A stretch of 64,000 bases of DNA from Pontiellaceae bacterium (GCA_016937945.1 JAFGVP010000025.1:24284-88283); one strand, 5' to 3'. Positions 1 to 8,561 are shown, counted from the stretch's first letter. Numbers and translations are program-made. Notes: generated by a model from the sequence alone, not told the origin.

Positions 1-230
1 CCCGGCTGAGTATCCCGCTGCCTTTGCTGATGCAGGCCACCGCAAAAAATCCGCCGGACCGGCTGCATCGCAGGCAGGGGCGACTGAAGGAGTATGCTGT
101 GATCCGCTTGACTCATCTGCTGCTGAAATCCCGTTTGTTTCTGCAGCACCTCACGATCGAACGCCACGTGGATAAGCGATCCCTCGATGTGTTATTCCGC
201 ATCGAACTCCATTCCGAAGAAACGGCGTAG
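1..230 (+). CDS. 3' end of an unknown protein (partial)
   Basis: The third frame is open from the left edge to a TAG at 228-230, giving about 75 residues ending in HSEETA. It is rich in Leu, Arg and His, and no motif was recognised. It converges on the outer-membrane protein gene that ends 16 bp further on, a normal arrangement for two real genes. It could equally be a chance open frame, because only the last 228 bases are visible and no start can be assessed. Confidence 0.4.
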   Translation, partial: RLSIPLPLLMQATAKNPPDRLHRRQGRLKEYAVIRLTHLLLKSRLFLQHLTIERHVDKRSLDVLFRIELHSEETA

Positions 231-246
231 CTGCAGAGAGAAAAAA

Positions 247-1974
247 TCAGAAGTGCCGGATTGCAGAGACAAAAAGCTGGTGCTTATAGGTATCGGAATA
301 GACTGCTTTTTCCGGTAGCAGCGATCCCATCACATCGTTGCCCTGCTCAAAGATGTAGGCAATATCCAGAACGGTTTTCCCCATCGCCTGCCCGAGCGAA
401 ATCCCGGAACCGAGACTGAAGCCCCAGTATTCATCGGGCTGACCGTCCGCCGGTCGCTGCTCCCAGAAAAGGCCTCCCCTTAGCGGGATTTCCGTCTGGG
501 AAAAAACACACAGATACTCTCCACCGAGCCGGACCGACCAGCAATCGTCAAGGGCGGATGATGCGTGTGGTTCCCCGTTGACCGGATTGATCCTTGCCTC
601 CCCTTCCGCCTGATAACTGAATTGCGACCAGCAGGTCTGGCTGATATCCATGGAGGTGTAGAACCGGTCGGTCCACCGCAGCAGCGCCCCGACCGACCAG
701 TAGAGCGGGAAAGTATACTCCACATCACGTTTCTGCGTTTCGGAAAAGGTTGAACTGGCCACCTCAACAAGATTGCTGTCAAAGGTCGATACCCGATGAT
801 CAATGCGCTTGGTCTGGCGACCGTAACCCGTCCATGGAAGATCCAGTGCGGCCCCGACCGTCAGCTTTTCACTGGCGGTCCAGAGCGCACCCAGCGTGGC
901 ATTCACTCCGTAAAAATCCTCGGTGCTGTTCAGCTCCCGATAACGCCCCTCCACGGAATAGGCATCGGTCTGGACATTGGTTTCCACCGTCGTGAAGGCA
1001 TAGGATTCGGATCCAGTGAAAGAATTGGTTCTCGGATCAAACGGAGGTCCATCGTAATACACGCCGGACCAGTTGAGATCAACCGTGGTGTCGTATGTGT
1101 CGGTGATGGTCGCGAAACTGTCCGAGGTGCCGGCATAATCTGCCGTCATGGAAGAACGGATCGGATTCCCCCGACTCGCCCCGTCTGTATAAATGTTAAC
1201 GGAAACCCCGAGAGAAAAACGGGGGGAAACGTCCATCGCAAACGACGGCGAAAACGCATCAATCGTTCCGCTCTGCCGAAAATCAATCCCGGAGAGCAGC
1301 GCAGAGGTGAGCAACTGATCGATCTCCGTGCTTATGTCTGTTGATACCGCCTGCACAAGCGTACCCGTCTGAAAAGGATCTCCGAACGGTCGTTCATCTA
1401 CATCGGTGACGGTCGCATTGGTCACACTGCTGAGCGACTGCTGGTTGTTCCCGTTGAAGAGCGCGGAAAACTCCATGGTAAAGTCGTAGGCTTCCTGATA
1501 GTTGAACGAAAAGACCGCATTCCGTTCGCCGATAATAAAAGGATACACGCCGCTGAGATAGTTGAGCTCCCGGCTGAAATACCGATCCTCCCCGGTCGCG
1601 AGATGATCGGTCCTTGAATCGTGCAGATCCTCCCGGGCCGAAAAGCGGTAAACCGCCGATATTTCGGGTGACTCCAATTGGACCAATCCGGCAGGATTCC
1701 ATGATGCCGCGGTGGCATCGTCGGCCACGGCGGTAAAAGCGCCCGCCTGCCCCAGTGCACGCGCACCGGACCCGACGGGAAGCGGTGCCGCAAAAATCGT
1801 CGGCGGGCGGAATCCAGCGTTCTGCGGCGGTTCAGGATCTGCGAGATCGGCATCGGCAATATCGATCACAACCTCCCCAACCGGCGTCAGGAGGGTAACG
1901 GAGACCGCCATGCTCATTCCCGGCAAGCCGAGAATGAACGACATCAGCAACATTTTGACAAAAACACGCCTCAC
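247..1974 (-). CDS. FadL/OmpP1-like outer-membrane beta-barrel protein
   Basis: 575 aa. The first ~23 residues form a signal peptide with a basic n-region (RR, then K) and a hydrophobic core. Near residues 65-95 it has the family hallmark of FadL/UPF0164/PorV-type proteins: ARALGQAGAFTAVADDATAA followed by SWNPAGL. The rest shows the alternating polar/aromatic pattern of a long beta-barrel, and it ends in an aromatic residue (HF) as outer-membrane barrels usually do. Members carry hydrophobic compounds across, or act as assembly factors in, the outer membrane; the substrate cannot be told here. The start is GTG at 1974; the ATG at 1953 would remove the basic n-region. It is divergent from the sigma-factor operon across 208 bp. 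No strong ribosome-binding site was seen. Confidence 0.75.
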   Translation of the reverse strand: MRRVFVKMLLMSFILGLPGMSMAVSVTLLTPVGEVVIDIADADLADPEPPQNAGFRPPTIFAAPLPVGSGARALGQAGAFTAVADDATAASWNPAGLVQLESPEISAVYRFSAREDLHDSRTDHLATGEDRYFSRELNYLSGVYPFIIGERNAVFSFNYQEAYDFTMEFSALFNGNNQQSLSSVTNATVTDVDERPFGDPFQTGTLVQAVSTDISTEIDQLLTSALLSGIDFRQSGTIDAFSPSFAMDVSPRFSLGVSVNIYTDGASRGNPIRSSMTADYAGTSDSFATITDTYDTTVDLNWSGVYYDGPPFDPRTNSFTGSESYAFTTVETNVQTDAYSVEGRYRELNSTEDFYGVNATLGALWTASEKLTVGAALDLPWTGYGRQTKRIDHRVSTFDSNLVEVASSTFSETQKRDVEYTFPLYWSVGALLRWTDRFYTSMDISQTCWSQFSYQAEGEARINPVNGEPHASSALDDCWSVRLGGEYLCVFSQTEIPLRGGLFWEQRPADGQPDEYWGFSLGSGISLGQAMGKTVLDIAYIFEQGNDVMGSLLPEKAVYSDTYKHQLFVSAIRHF

Positions 1975-2041
1975 AATGCGCGGAGTTGTATCACAGGAAG
2001 AGCCAACAGCTAACGCATTAAATTAATTAAAGTCGGCATCG

Positions 2042-2062
2042 ATGTGGGGATTTCCCCCACAT
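2042..2062. promoter_or_regulatory. GGGGA/TCCCC inverted repeat in the divergent promoter region
   Basis: ATGTGGGG (2042-2049) and CCCCACAT (2055-2062) form a perfect 8-bp inverted repeat around a 5-bp centre. It lies 120 bp before the sigma-factor start and 67 bp before the divergent barrel gene. The centre (TGGGGATTTCCCCCA) resembles palindromes upstream of the degenerate response regulator at 6981-7682. An operator role is inferred. Confidence 0.4.
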
Positions 2063-2182
2063 TATCTCCAGTAAAAACTACTATACATTACCGCTGCAAT
2101 TGTCATTCTTGGCAACAGGATGACCCGGATAGCGATTCGAAGGATTTCTCTCAGGACAGGCGCTTCGCAAGTGTAGGCACTC

Positions 2183-2797
2183 ATGGAACGTAAACTTTCA
2201 GCTTCAGATAAAAAACTGATTCAGATCAGTCGCAAAGACCGTGCAGACAGCTGGTCCGTACTGCATGCGCAGTTTGATCCGCTCATCGAATCCATCGTGC
2301 GCTGGCCGAAATGGAACTTTACCGAGGACGAACAGAGGGATGTCAGCCAGAACATTCACGTTCAGCTTCAGTCTGCCCTGCCGAAATTCCGTGAGCAGTG
2401 CTCGTTGAAGTGGTTTGTAAAACGCATTGCCATGAACCAGTGCATTGACGAAATCCGGCGGCAGAAAAAGTGGCGGACCTTTATGACGCCTCTCACCCAG
2501 CAGAAAACCGACGGAACGTGGAATGAGATGGAGCTGGCTAATTTTGCGGCACCGGACCCGTCCGATGAAGCCGAACAGAATGAACGCCGGCAGTGCCTGT
2601 ACACCGCGCTCAGCCAGCTGCATGATACCTGCAGGCAAAGCATCAGCATGCATTACCTGAAACATATGTCATACAAGGATATGGCCGCACAGCTCGGCAT
2701 TTCCGTGAACACCGTGGGAAGCCGGCTTAATAAATGCCTCGATAAACTCCAGAAGGAGATGAGAAAACAGCCGCTGTTTGAAAGGACCGAACGATGA
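2183..2797 (+). CDS. RNA polymerase sigma-70 family (ECF-like) sigma factor
   Basis: 204 aa. Region 2 sits around residues 25-95, with WFVKRIAMNQCIDEIRRQKK as the region 2.3-2.4-like stretch. Region 4 is a helix-turn-helix at about residues 145-195, including MSYKDMAAQLGISVNTVGSR. There is no region 1 or 3, so this is a compact alternative sigma factor that would direct RNA polymerase to its own promoter set. AGG at a proper distance precedes the ATG. Its stop overlaps the start of the next gene by ATGA, which is typical of a sigma factor co-translated with its regulator. It opens a four-gene operon ending in a caspase-like lipoprotein, so that operon is a likely target. Confidence 0.85.
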   Translation: MERKLSASDKKLIQISRKDRADSWSVLHAQFDPLIESIVRWPKWNFTEDEQRDVSQNIHVQLQSALPKFREQCSLKWFVKRIAMNQCIDEIRRQKKWRTFMTPLTQQKTDGTWNEMELANFAAPDPSDEAEQNERRQCLYTALSQLHDTCRQSISMHYLKHMSYKDMAAQLGISVNTVGSRLNKCLDKLQKEMRKQPLFERTER

Positions 2798-3474
2798 AGG
2801 ATGTAAAGGATATGGTTTGGGCCTACCTGCACGATGAACTTTCGGCAGCAGATCAGCACCGTTTTGAAGAGGCTCTCTCAACCGACGAAACGTTGCGCAG
2901 TTTACTGAATGAATGCCGGACAACGCATGATGAGATCACACAGCTGGCCGATGAACAACTGACCGATCAGCTTCTCGCCGAATGGGAATCCGAACACCCC
3001 GAATTCGCTGAAAAGAGAGAAGCTCCCCCGAAGGGCCGGATCATCCGGTTCACCCTGCCGTTGGCCGCCGCTGCTGCGGCTGCGGTAATCATGCTTCAGC
3101 TTCTTCCCCTTCAGCAGGAACCGATTCACTGGCAGCGCACGGCATACGGCTCTGCCCCGCAGTTGCGAGGGGAACTGGGCGCCGACCTGATGTACAGCCG
3201 TTCCGAGCTGAGACAAATCGATCACGAACTGCGCAAGGCCATCAACGACGAACTCCGTTCTCGGCCGGAACCGGAACCGTGGTCGCTTCAGATCCGCCTG
3301 CAGGAACTGGCTGATGGCTATATTGCGATCGAAGTCAGCGGATCTCCGAAAGAGAATCCCGAAGCACTGAAGATATGGCAGGCCACCTTTCAAGGACTCC
3401 GGGAATTCCAGACAAACCTCCCGGAATTTTCCGAAAGGATCGTGACTGATCTCGTGGCACGGGATATTCCATGA
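2794..3474 (+). CDS. anti-sigma-like single-pass membrane protein
   Basis: 226 aa, starting inside the sigma-factor stop (ATGA). Residues 1-45 resemble the N-terminal helical part of anti-sigma factors (WAYLHDELSAADQHRFEEAL) but lack the zinc-binding His-x3-Cys-x2-Cys cluster; only one Cys is present. A basic stretch (KGRIIR) precedes one membrane helix at about residues 85-107, and some 120 residues follow on the far side. It probably holds the sigma factor at the inner membrane and releases it on a periplasmic signal. The role is inferred from position and topology. The periplasmic part matches no domain I recognise. Confidence 0.65.
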   Translation: MKDVKDMVWAYLHDELSAADQHRFEEALSTDETLRSLLNECRTTHDEITQLADEQLTDQLLAEWESEHPEFAEKREAPPKGRIIRFTLPLAAAAAAAVIMLQLLPLQQEPIHWQRTAYGSAPQLRGELGADLMYSRSELRQIDHELRKAINDELRSRPEPEPWSLQIRLQELADGYIAIEVSGSPKENPEALKIWQATFQGLREFQTNLPEFSERIVTDLVARDIP

Positions 3475-5372
3475 AGACACGTCGACGAGTCGACCTGAGC
3501 TGGTTGCTGTTCATACTGCCTTTTATTGCCGCCGGCTGTGCGTCCATCAAAGGAGGCCGGTCGGACGACCCGCATCTTATAACCCATCATACCTGGTGGA
3601 ACTATTATCTGCGCGGACGGCTATATCTGCAGGAAGCGGAATACGCCAAGGCACAGAACGACTTTGAAACCGCGCTGGGCCGTATTCCAGGAGCGCGCTA
3701 TCCCTATGAATTGGATCGCTGGCGGGTTCGTACATACGGCATGCATATGCTGGAGGGCTATTTCCCCCATCGCGAACTCGGCATCAGTCTCTTTTACCAG
3801 CAGCAGTATGAGGAATCGCTGAAGCTGATCGAAACCTCCCTGAGCATGGAACCTTCGGCCCGCGCCCGGTTTTACATCAACCGCATTCATGAACAGCTGG
3901 CCCGCGATGCCGCACCGCCGCCTTCAATTCAAATTGATGCCCTGCCCAGATGGATCAACCGCCGCACGCTGGCGCTGCTGGGCACAGCCACGGCCTCGAA
4001 CCGCGTAGCTGCAGTATCGATCAACGGCGAACCGGAATTCATTGAATTGGCCCGCAACACCATATCCTTCGGGAGGGAACTGATCCTTAAAGAGGGCGAA
4101 AACCGCGTTCAGGTGATAGCAAAAGATTTAAACGGGAAACAGACCGCCACAAATTTAACTGTCATGGCCGACTGGATGCCTCCGCAGATCTCGTTGCGCC
4201 GCAACGGTTCGGATATCGCTTTCGATTGTTCCGATGCGCTAGGACTGCGGCAGCTCAACATCAACGGTCAATTCATCGAACTCAGCGGAACAGAATACAC
4301 GCAGAACATCCCCGTTCAGACCGATGAACCGCTGCGGCTGGAAGTTTCCGACCTTGCCGGCAACACGACCGCGTGGACTCTCTCTGAAAAGGAATTGCGG
4401 CATCTGACTCAAAGCGGTGCCGCCGGACCGCCCAGCATTGATCTCCATAATGCCGGCACAACCATTACGCAGTTTGTTCCGGAATATGAGCTCGATATCC
4501 GGGCCGCCGATGATACGGCGCTGCGATCGGTCGAATTCAACGGGACCGATCTGCTGGCTTCGGCATCGCCTCTTTTCCGCTCGCTGTACCGGATTCCGCT
4601 GGCTGAGGGTACCAACCGGCTGGAGGTTGCCGCGGAGGACTTTGACGGCAACCGTACCGAAAAAACAATGACCGTGATTTATCGGGAACCTGCCTATCTG
4701 GACAGCATTTACCGCCTTGCAGCCATGCTCTCGCCCCTGACCGGCGAAATTTCATCGCCCGCCCAGGCCCGGCGTATCGACAGCATTATCGGACAGAAAC
4801 TCACCACGCCGCCGGTGCGGTTTTACCTGATTGCCGGTAGCGAGGAACTCTCCCGGCTGCAGCAGGAGCAGATGATTTCCGAAAGCACCTTTGCGGATCC
4901 GCGCGCCATGCTCAGAAAGGGCCGGGATCTTGATGCCGACCTTGTTTTCATCAACCGGATTCTGTCGGAAGCGCCGGGGCAGACGGTTTATACGCAGGTG
5001 CTGGATGCGCACTCCGGCGATCAGCTCTTCATCGAAGATATCTATGTGGAGGATCCGGCGGAAGTGCCGGCGCAGCTCGACGGGCTCGTCATGAAAATCG
5101 AACAGCGATTCCCGCTCATCGAGGGGCGTATCCAAAAGCAGCACGACGGATTAGCCATCAATGCCGGCGAGGCCCAGGGGGTCCAGAACGGACTGCGACT
5201 GCTGGTGATCCGATCCGAGGGAACCTTTGCACAGGGCCGAATCCTGAAACACGAAAACCGTCCGGTGGAAGTTGTTGTTTCCGAGGTTGAAAGAGAAAGC
5301 GCGCAGATTATAATGCCGCGCGGACAATTCGGAGAATCCGCGTTACCGGGAGACTATGTTTTTTCGAGATGA
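3471..5372 (+). CDS. TPR lipoprotein with Ig-like repeats
   Basis: 633 aa, ATGA-overlapped with the anti-sigma-like gene. The signal peptide ends in a lipobox (AAGC, acceptor Cys23). Residues ~40-150 are helical and TPR-like (LRGRLYLQEAEYAKAQNDFE). Residues ~155-400 hold beta-rich repeats, each ending in a variant of GENRVQVIAKDLNGK or GTNRLEVAAEDFDGN, as in Ig-like stalk domains. The C-terminal ~200 residues resemble the FlgT/CsgG-like alpha/beta folds of outer-membrane-associated proteins (weak). It is presumably a periplasm-facing scaffold anchored by lipid, and it precedes the caspase-like lipoprotein with another ATGA overlap, so the two are expected to be made together and may interact. 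Confidence 0.7.
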   Translation: MKTRRRVDLSWLLFILPFIAAGCASIKGGRSDDPHLITHHTWWNYYLRGRLYLQEAEYAKAQNDFETALGRIPGARYPYELDRWRVRTYGMHMLEGYFPHRELGISLFYQQQYEESLKLIETSLSMEPSARARFYINRIHEQLARDAAPPPSIQIDALPRWINRRTLALLGTATASNRVAAVSINGEPEFIELARNTISFGRELILKEGENRVQVIAKDLNGKQTATNLTVMADWMPPQISLRRNGSDIAFDCSDALGLRQLNINGQFIELSGTEYTQNIPVQTDEPLRLEVSDLAGNTTAWTLSEKELRHLTQSGAAGPPSIDLHNAGTTITQFVPEYELDIRAADDTALRSVEFNGTDLLASASPLFRSLYRIPLAEGTNRLEVAAEDFDGNRTEKTMTVIYREPAYLDSIYRLAAMLSPLTGEISSPAQARRIDSIIGQKLTTPPVRFYLIAGSEELSRLQQEQMISESTFADPRAMLRKGRDLDADLVFINRILSEAPGQTVYTQVLDAHSGDQLFIEDIYVEDPAEVPAQLDGLVMKIEQRFPLIEGRIQKQHDGLAINAGEAQGVQNGLRLLVIRSEGTFAQGRILKHENRPVEVVVSEVERESAQIIMPRGQFGESALPGDYVFSR

Positions 5373-7009
5373 AAACCTGCGTACAGAAGATCCTGTTCGG
5401 AACGATACTGCTGCTGATCGCGGCATGTGGTCGGCAGGCTGTGCATACGGTTTCCGATCTTCCGACTCCCGGCGAAAGCCGACCGCTGAATTATCATGCA
5501 CTCGTCATTGGAATCAGCGACTATTCCGCCACGGGCTGGCCGAATCTGGGAACCGCCGGCGATGACGCCGTTGCAATGGGAAAGATTCTTCACGAACAGT
5601 ATGGATTTGACGTGGTTGAACTGACGGAATCGCAGGCCACCCGAGGGAGCATCCTTCGCGCGCTCGACCAGATGATGCAGCTGGGCGAAGACGATGCGTT
5701 GCTGATCTATTTCGCAGGACACGGCTACTATGACAAACAGATGAACGAAGGATACTGGATTCCTTACGGCGCGCACCGCATGCGGGAAGAATTGCCGGCT
5801 AAGGAGGACTGGCTCTGGACCAGCAGCATCAACCGGGTGGTAACCGCCCTGCCCGCTCGGCATGTTCTTCTGATGGCCGATACCTGCTATGGCGGTGCCC
5901 TGTTCCGGGGAGAGCACGAACCGGAAAAAACCAGCACATGGTATCGGCGCGCCATGCAGGTCCCATCCCGTTTTGTCATCACCAGCGGAAACCTCGAACC
6001 CGTGCTCGACAGCGGAATCCGGCACAGCATCTTTGCACAGGAAATTCTGAACTACCTCCAATACACCGATAACGAAGTGTTTTCCGCATCAGATATTGCC
6101 ATCGCCATTCGGTCACGGGTCAGCGAACTTACCGGACAGCTCGTCCGCATGGGTCCGCTGGTGTCTCCGGCAAATGCCGGGGGAGAGTTTATCTTCATGC
6201 GGAATCATGCCGGAGTGATTGCTCCCGCGCCGGAGGAGATCGTACCGGCCGAGGATGACCTGATTGAAACCGGCGGAATGCGCGGAAGCCTCGACCAACT
6301 GGTGGATCGCATGGGCCGTTTTTCAAGCCCCGGGTCCGGCGCATCGGTCCGGCCGCGCGTATTGGCCTGCATGGGTCCGGATGGAGACGATCCCAACGAA
6401 GTGTCCATCGTACGTAGCCGCCTCGTGGAAAACTTGAACAAGGCCGGCGGATATATTCTGGTTGAGCGGGATGATCTCGATACCCTGCTGAACGAAATAA
6501 AACTCGGTCGTTCCGAGCTGGCCGACAGCCGCGCGGCCACGGAGATCGGAAAACTGCTGCCGGCAAGTCTGATCCTGTTTGGCGAAATTATTCCGATCGG
6601 CGATCGGCAGGAGATCCACATCCGGATTGTCGATACCGAAACTTCGCGCGTACTCAGCTCATCCTCAGCATCCTACGGAGCCTACGATGAACTCGACTCC
6701 GCCTGCCGCCGACTGGCAGACCGGGTCATGGAAACCATGAACGAAGCGCGTCCTCTGCTTCTCTATGCCCAATGCACCGATAAAGGAACCCTGCTTGCAA
6801 ACTGGGGACGGTATCACGGCGCGCGCATCGGCGAAACCTTTGAGATCATAACCCGCGTGGCAGCCGGTACGGTGTCGCAGAAAGACATTCCCCTAGGAAC
6901 GGCAACGATCCTTCTGATGGACGAGGAAAAAGCCGAACTTCAGCCGGATTGGGATGATTCAAGCCTTGGCCGGGCCACCACTAACCTGTGGCTGAAAGCA
7001 GTTCTCTGA
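5369..7009 (+). CDS. caspase-family (peptidase C14) lipoprotein with CsgG/FlgO-like C-terminal region
   Basis: 546 aa. Its lipoprotein signal ends in LIAAC (Cys20). A caspase/metacaspase domain covers about residues 40-265: HALVIGISDY opens it, the catalytic His is H118 in YFAGHGYYD, and the catalytic Cys is C173 in MADTCYGG. Both catalytic residues are intact, so it could be an active cysteine protease, here predicted to be membrane-anchored outside the cytoplasm. Residues ~335-465 (RPRVLACMG, then ILVERDDLDTLLNEIKLG, ASLILFGEI) resemble the CsgG/FlgO group. It overlaps the TPR gene by ATGA, and its last 29 bases overlap the convergent regulator gene. The substrate is unknown; operon partners and released peptides are candidates. 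Confidence 0.8.
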   Translation: MKTCVQKILFGTILLLIAACGRQAVHTVSDLPTPGESRPLNYHALVIGISDYSATGWPNLGTAGDDAVAMGKILHEQYGFDVVELTESQATRGSILRALDQMMQLGEDDALLIYFAGHGYYDKQMNEGYWIPYGAHRMREELPAKEDWLWTSSINRVVTALPARHVLLMADTCYGGALFRGEHEPEKTSTWYRRAMQVPSRFVITSGNLEPVLDSGIRHSIFAQEILNYLQYTDNEVFSASDIAIAIRSRVSELTGQLVRMGPLVSPANAGGEFIFMRNHAGVIAPAPEEIVPAEDDLIETGGMRGSLDQLVDRMGRFSSPGSGASVRPRVLACMGPDGDDPNEVSIVRSRLVENLNKAGGYILVERDDLDTLLNEIKLGRSELADSRAATEIGKLLPASLILFGEIIPIGDRQEIHIRIVDTETSRVLSSSSASYGAYDELDSACRRLADRVMETMNEARPLLLYAQCTDKGTLLANWGRYHGARIGETFEIITRVAAGTVSQKDIPLGTATILLMDEEKAELQPDWDDSSLGRATTNLWLKAVL

Positions 7010-7682
7010 CGACGTCGTCATCGGCACCCGAAAGGCCCCGGCGGGCGGCGCTCCGCATAAAATTAATCGCAGCATACTGCAGATCCGCTCCCGATTTCAG
7101 CCCCATCTTGCTCCGAATCCGTTCCCGATAGCTCTCAACGGTTTTAATGCTCAAGTTCATCTTTTCCGCAACACGCTTGGGAACATATCCGCAGCCGATC
7201 AGGAAAAAAACTTCAGATTCACGGACTGAGAGCGCCAGTAGCAAGTGATTCGGTATACTCTCTTTCAGCTTTGCTTTGGAAAGCGCGCTGAGAAAGGGCG
7301 TTCCACGGCCGGCGGTCCGAATGGCCTGGATCAGATCATTCAGAGAATCCTCAACTGAAACATATCCGTCAGCGCCGGACCGCAATGCCTGTTCAATGTA
7401 GGTATTCTCAAATTCAGAATCGCACGTCAGGGCAATCACCGACAATCCGGCATTGCTTCGCTTCAGATTTCGGATTGAGGATAACCCCGCACTGCACTTA
7501 AGCGAAATATTCATCACGAGAACCTGGGGTTTATACAGGTCAATCTGAGCAGAGGCGTCCTCCACGGTAGACGCCACGGAACACACCTCGATCCATGGCT
7601 CCCTCCGAAGCCGGTCAATCAGCGCCTCGCGCAATAAACAATGCCCCTGAGAAACAACAACCCGAATCCGTTCGTGCTGCAT
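6981..7682 (-). CDS. LuxR/NarL-type regulator with a degenerate receiver domain
   Basis: 233 aa. An N-terminal receiver-like domain (~1-125) is followed by an intact LuxR helix-turn-helix (~150-210, LSVRESEVFFLIGCG, then KTVESYRERIRSKMGL). The receiver has lost its phosphorylation chemistry: the acceptor Asp is Asn58 (VLVMNISL), the acidic pair near the N terminus is Ser11-Gln12, and the conserved Lys is Val (GYVSVED). It probably works without phosphotransfer, by ligand binding, protein contact or abundance. No kinase is adjacent. It converges on the caspase gene with a 29-bp overlap of coding ends, which makes antisense interference between the two transcripts possible. Confidence 0.8.
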   Translation of the reverse strand: MQHERIRVVVSQGHCLLREALIDRLRREPWIEVCSVASTVEDASAQIDLYKPQVLVMNISLKCSAGLSSIRNLKRSNAGLSVIALTCDSEFENTYIEQALRSGADGYVSVEDSLNDLIQAIRTAGRGTPFLSALSKAKLKESIPNHLLLALSVRESEVFFLIGCGYVPKRVAEKMNLSIKTVESYRERIRSKMGLKSGADLQYAAINFMRSAARRGLSGADDDVVRELLSATG

Positions 7683-7741
7683 AATACTACCCTCCTGTTG
7701 AGATTCATCACTCCTGATTTTCTCTTCAGTCGGATACCCGC

Positions 7742-7786
7742 GGGGAATCTTCCCCTAAAAATGCAGAAAAATTCCCCACACGGGAA
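7742..7786. promoter_or_regulatory. paired GGGA/TCCC palindromes upstream of the degenerate regulator
   Basis: GGGGAA-TC-TTCCCC (7742-7755) and TTCCC-CACAC-GGGAA (7772-7786) are two perfect inverted repeats lying 60-104 bp before the regulator start on the minus strand. They share the GGGGA/TCCCC core with the repeat at 2042-2062. They may be autoregulatory operators. Nothing else was recognised in the 314-bp gap 7683-7996. Confidence 0.4.
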
Positions 7787-7996
7787 ATCGAAGCATAAGC
7801 AGACAGAAACAGCATAAAGAAATGTGCAGCAACCGGACAGGCGGGGTCCCTGCCATGCGTATGGAGCAAAGAATTCAGACATCTGAAATCTCCGCCATTG
7901 ATCACACATTAAGCTTCCCGGAGCCGTTTTTCCCGATACGTTCAAATCGCATCCTGCTTTGCCCGACGCCGGACCGGGTGGAGGGACGAAATGGAA

Positions 7997-8230
7997 TCAG
8001 AGAGAAATGCATTCGGAAAAGCGATTGGATTCCCGGAAGCAGACACATTGATCATGCGCATCCAGCAAGGAGGATAACTCTTCCTGAGACAATTCGTGAA
8101 AGGTCCATCGTTCGATCGCATGGAGATCATTCGACCTGAGCCTGCCCAGAGGACAGTGAGGTAACGAGTCCTCAAAGGGACACTCAACAAGAATCCCGAA
8201 CAACCTTGCCTTTCTGACGAACTCATCCAT
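7997..8230 (-). CDS. small hypothetical protein with a Cys-Pro motif
   Basis: 77 aa from the ATG at 8230, which has a GGGGTGAG-type ribosome-binding site; the open frame extends to 8302 but without a better site. The sequence contains VECPFEDSLPHCPLG, an amphipathic helix ELSQEELSSLLDAHDQC, and a final Cys-rich turn. The layout (CPF...CPL, then an acidic helix ending in HxxC) looks like a conserved small protein rather than a chance frame, and I have the impression of similar ones in related bacteria, unverified. No function is proposed. It is divergent from the secreted protein gene at 8562. Confidence 0.45.
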   Translation of the reverse strand: MDEFVRKARLFGILVECPFEDSLPHCPLGRLRSNDLHAIERWTFHELSQEELSSLLDAHDQCVCFRESNRFSECISL

Positions 8231-8287
8231 AAAACTCACCCCGTTAAAATAAAGCGCCCGAAACATGTAGCAAATAACATACCACAA

Positions 8288-8302
8288 ATGATTGATAATC
8301 AT
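8288..8302. promoter_or_regulatory. AT-rich palindrome in the 8231-8561 intergenic region
   Basis: ATGATT-GAT-AATCAT is a perfect 6-bp inverted repeat in the 331-bp divergent promoter region between the small gene and the secreted protein gene. The same region holds the dyad operator at 8433-8454. The function is inferred from position only. Confidence 0.25.
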
Positions 8303-8432
8303 AATGCGCCCATTATATCTCTGAAAAAGTCATTTTATTTATACACGCGATGGATCTGCGAAAACAGGAAACCGGTGCGGATTCTCATTTTTCAGTCTCC
8401 GGCCCCGATTTATCTCTCACTTCATCCGTCGA

Positions 8433-8454
8433 AAATCATCAATACTGACGATAC
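8433..8454 (+). promoter_or_regulatory. dyad operator, copy A (ATCATCA-N4-TGACGAT)
   Basis: An AA-flanked imperfect palindrome, ATCATCA-ATAC-TGACGAT (one mismatch between arms), lies 107 bp before the GTG start of the secreted repeat protein. The whole 22-bp block is identical, on the opposite strand, to the copy at 49271-49292 and differs by one base from the copy at 17473-17494. The size and symmetry fit a dimeric NarL/LuxR-type binding site (inference). Confidence 0.6.
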
Positions 8455-8561
8455 CGCTTCTCCCCCGCCTATTCTAAATTGCCTACTCGTGGAAAAAGGA
8501 AAGTCCATTTTCCATGGACTCCATGGCAAACACGGGAAACGGAAAAAGGAGAGCGAGCAAA

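Noticed and set aside
7619..7945. 108-codon minus-strand open frame before the degenerate regulator
   Set aside because: It overlaps the regulator start and its palindromes, has odd Cys-rich composition and no ribosome-binding site.
8433..8454. Reading CTGACG in the dyad block as a -35 box
   Set aside because: A -10-like sequence occurs at a different spacing after each copy, so the block fits an operator better than a core promoter.
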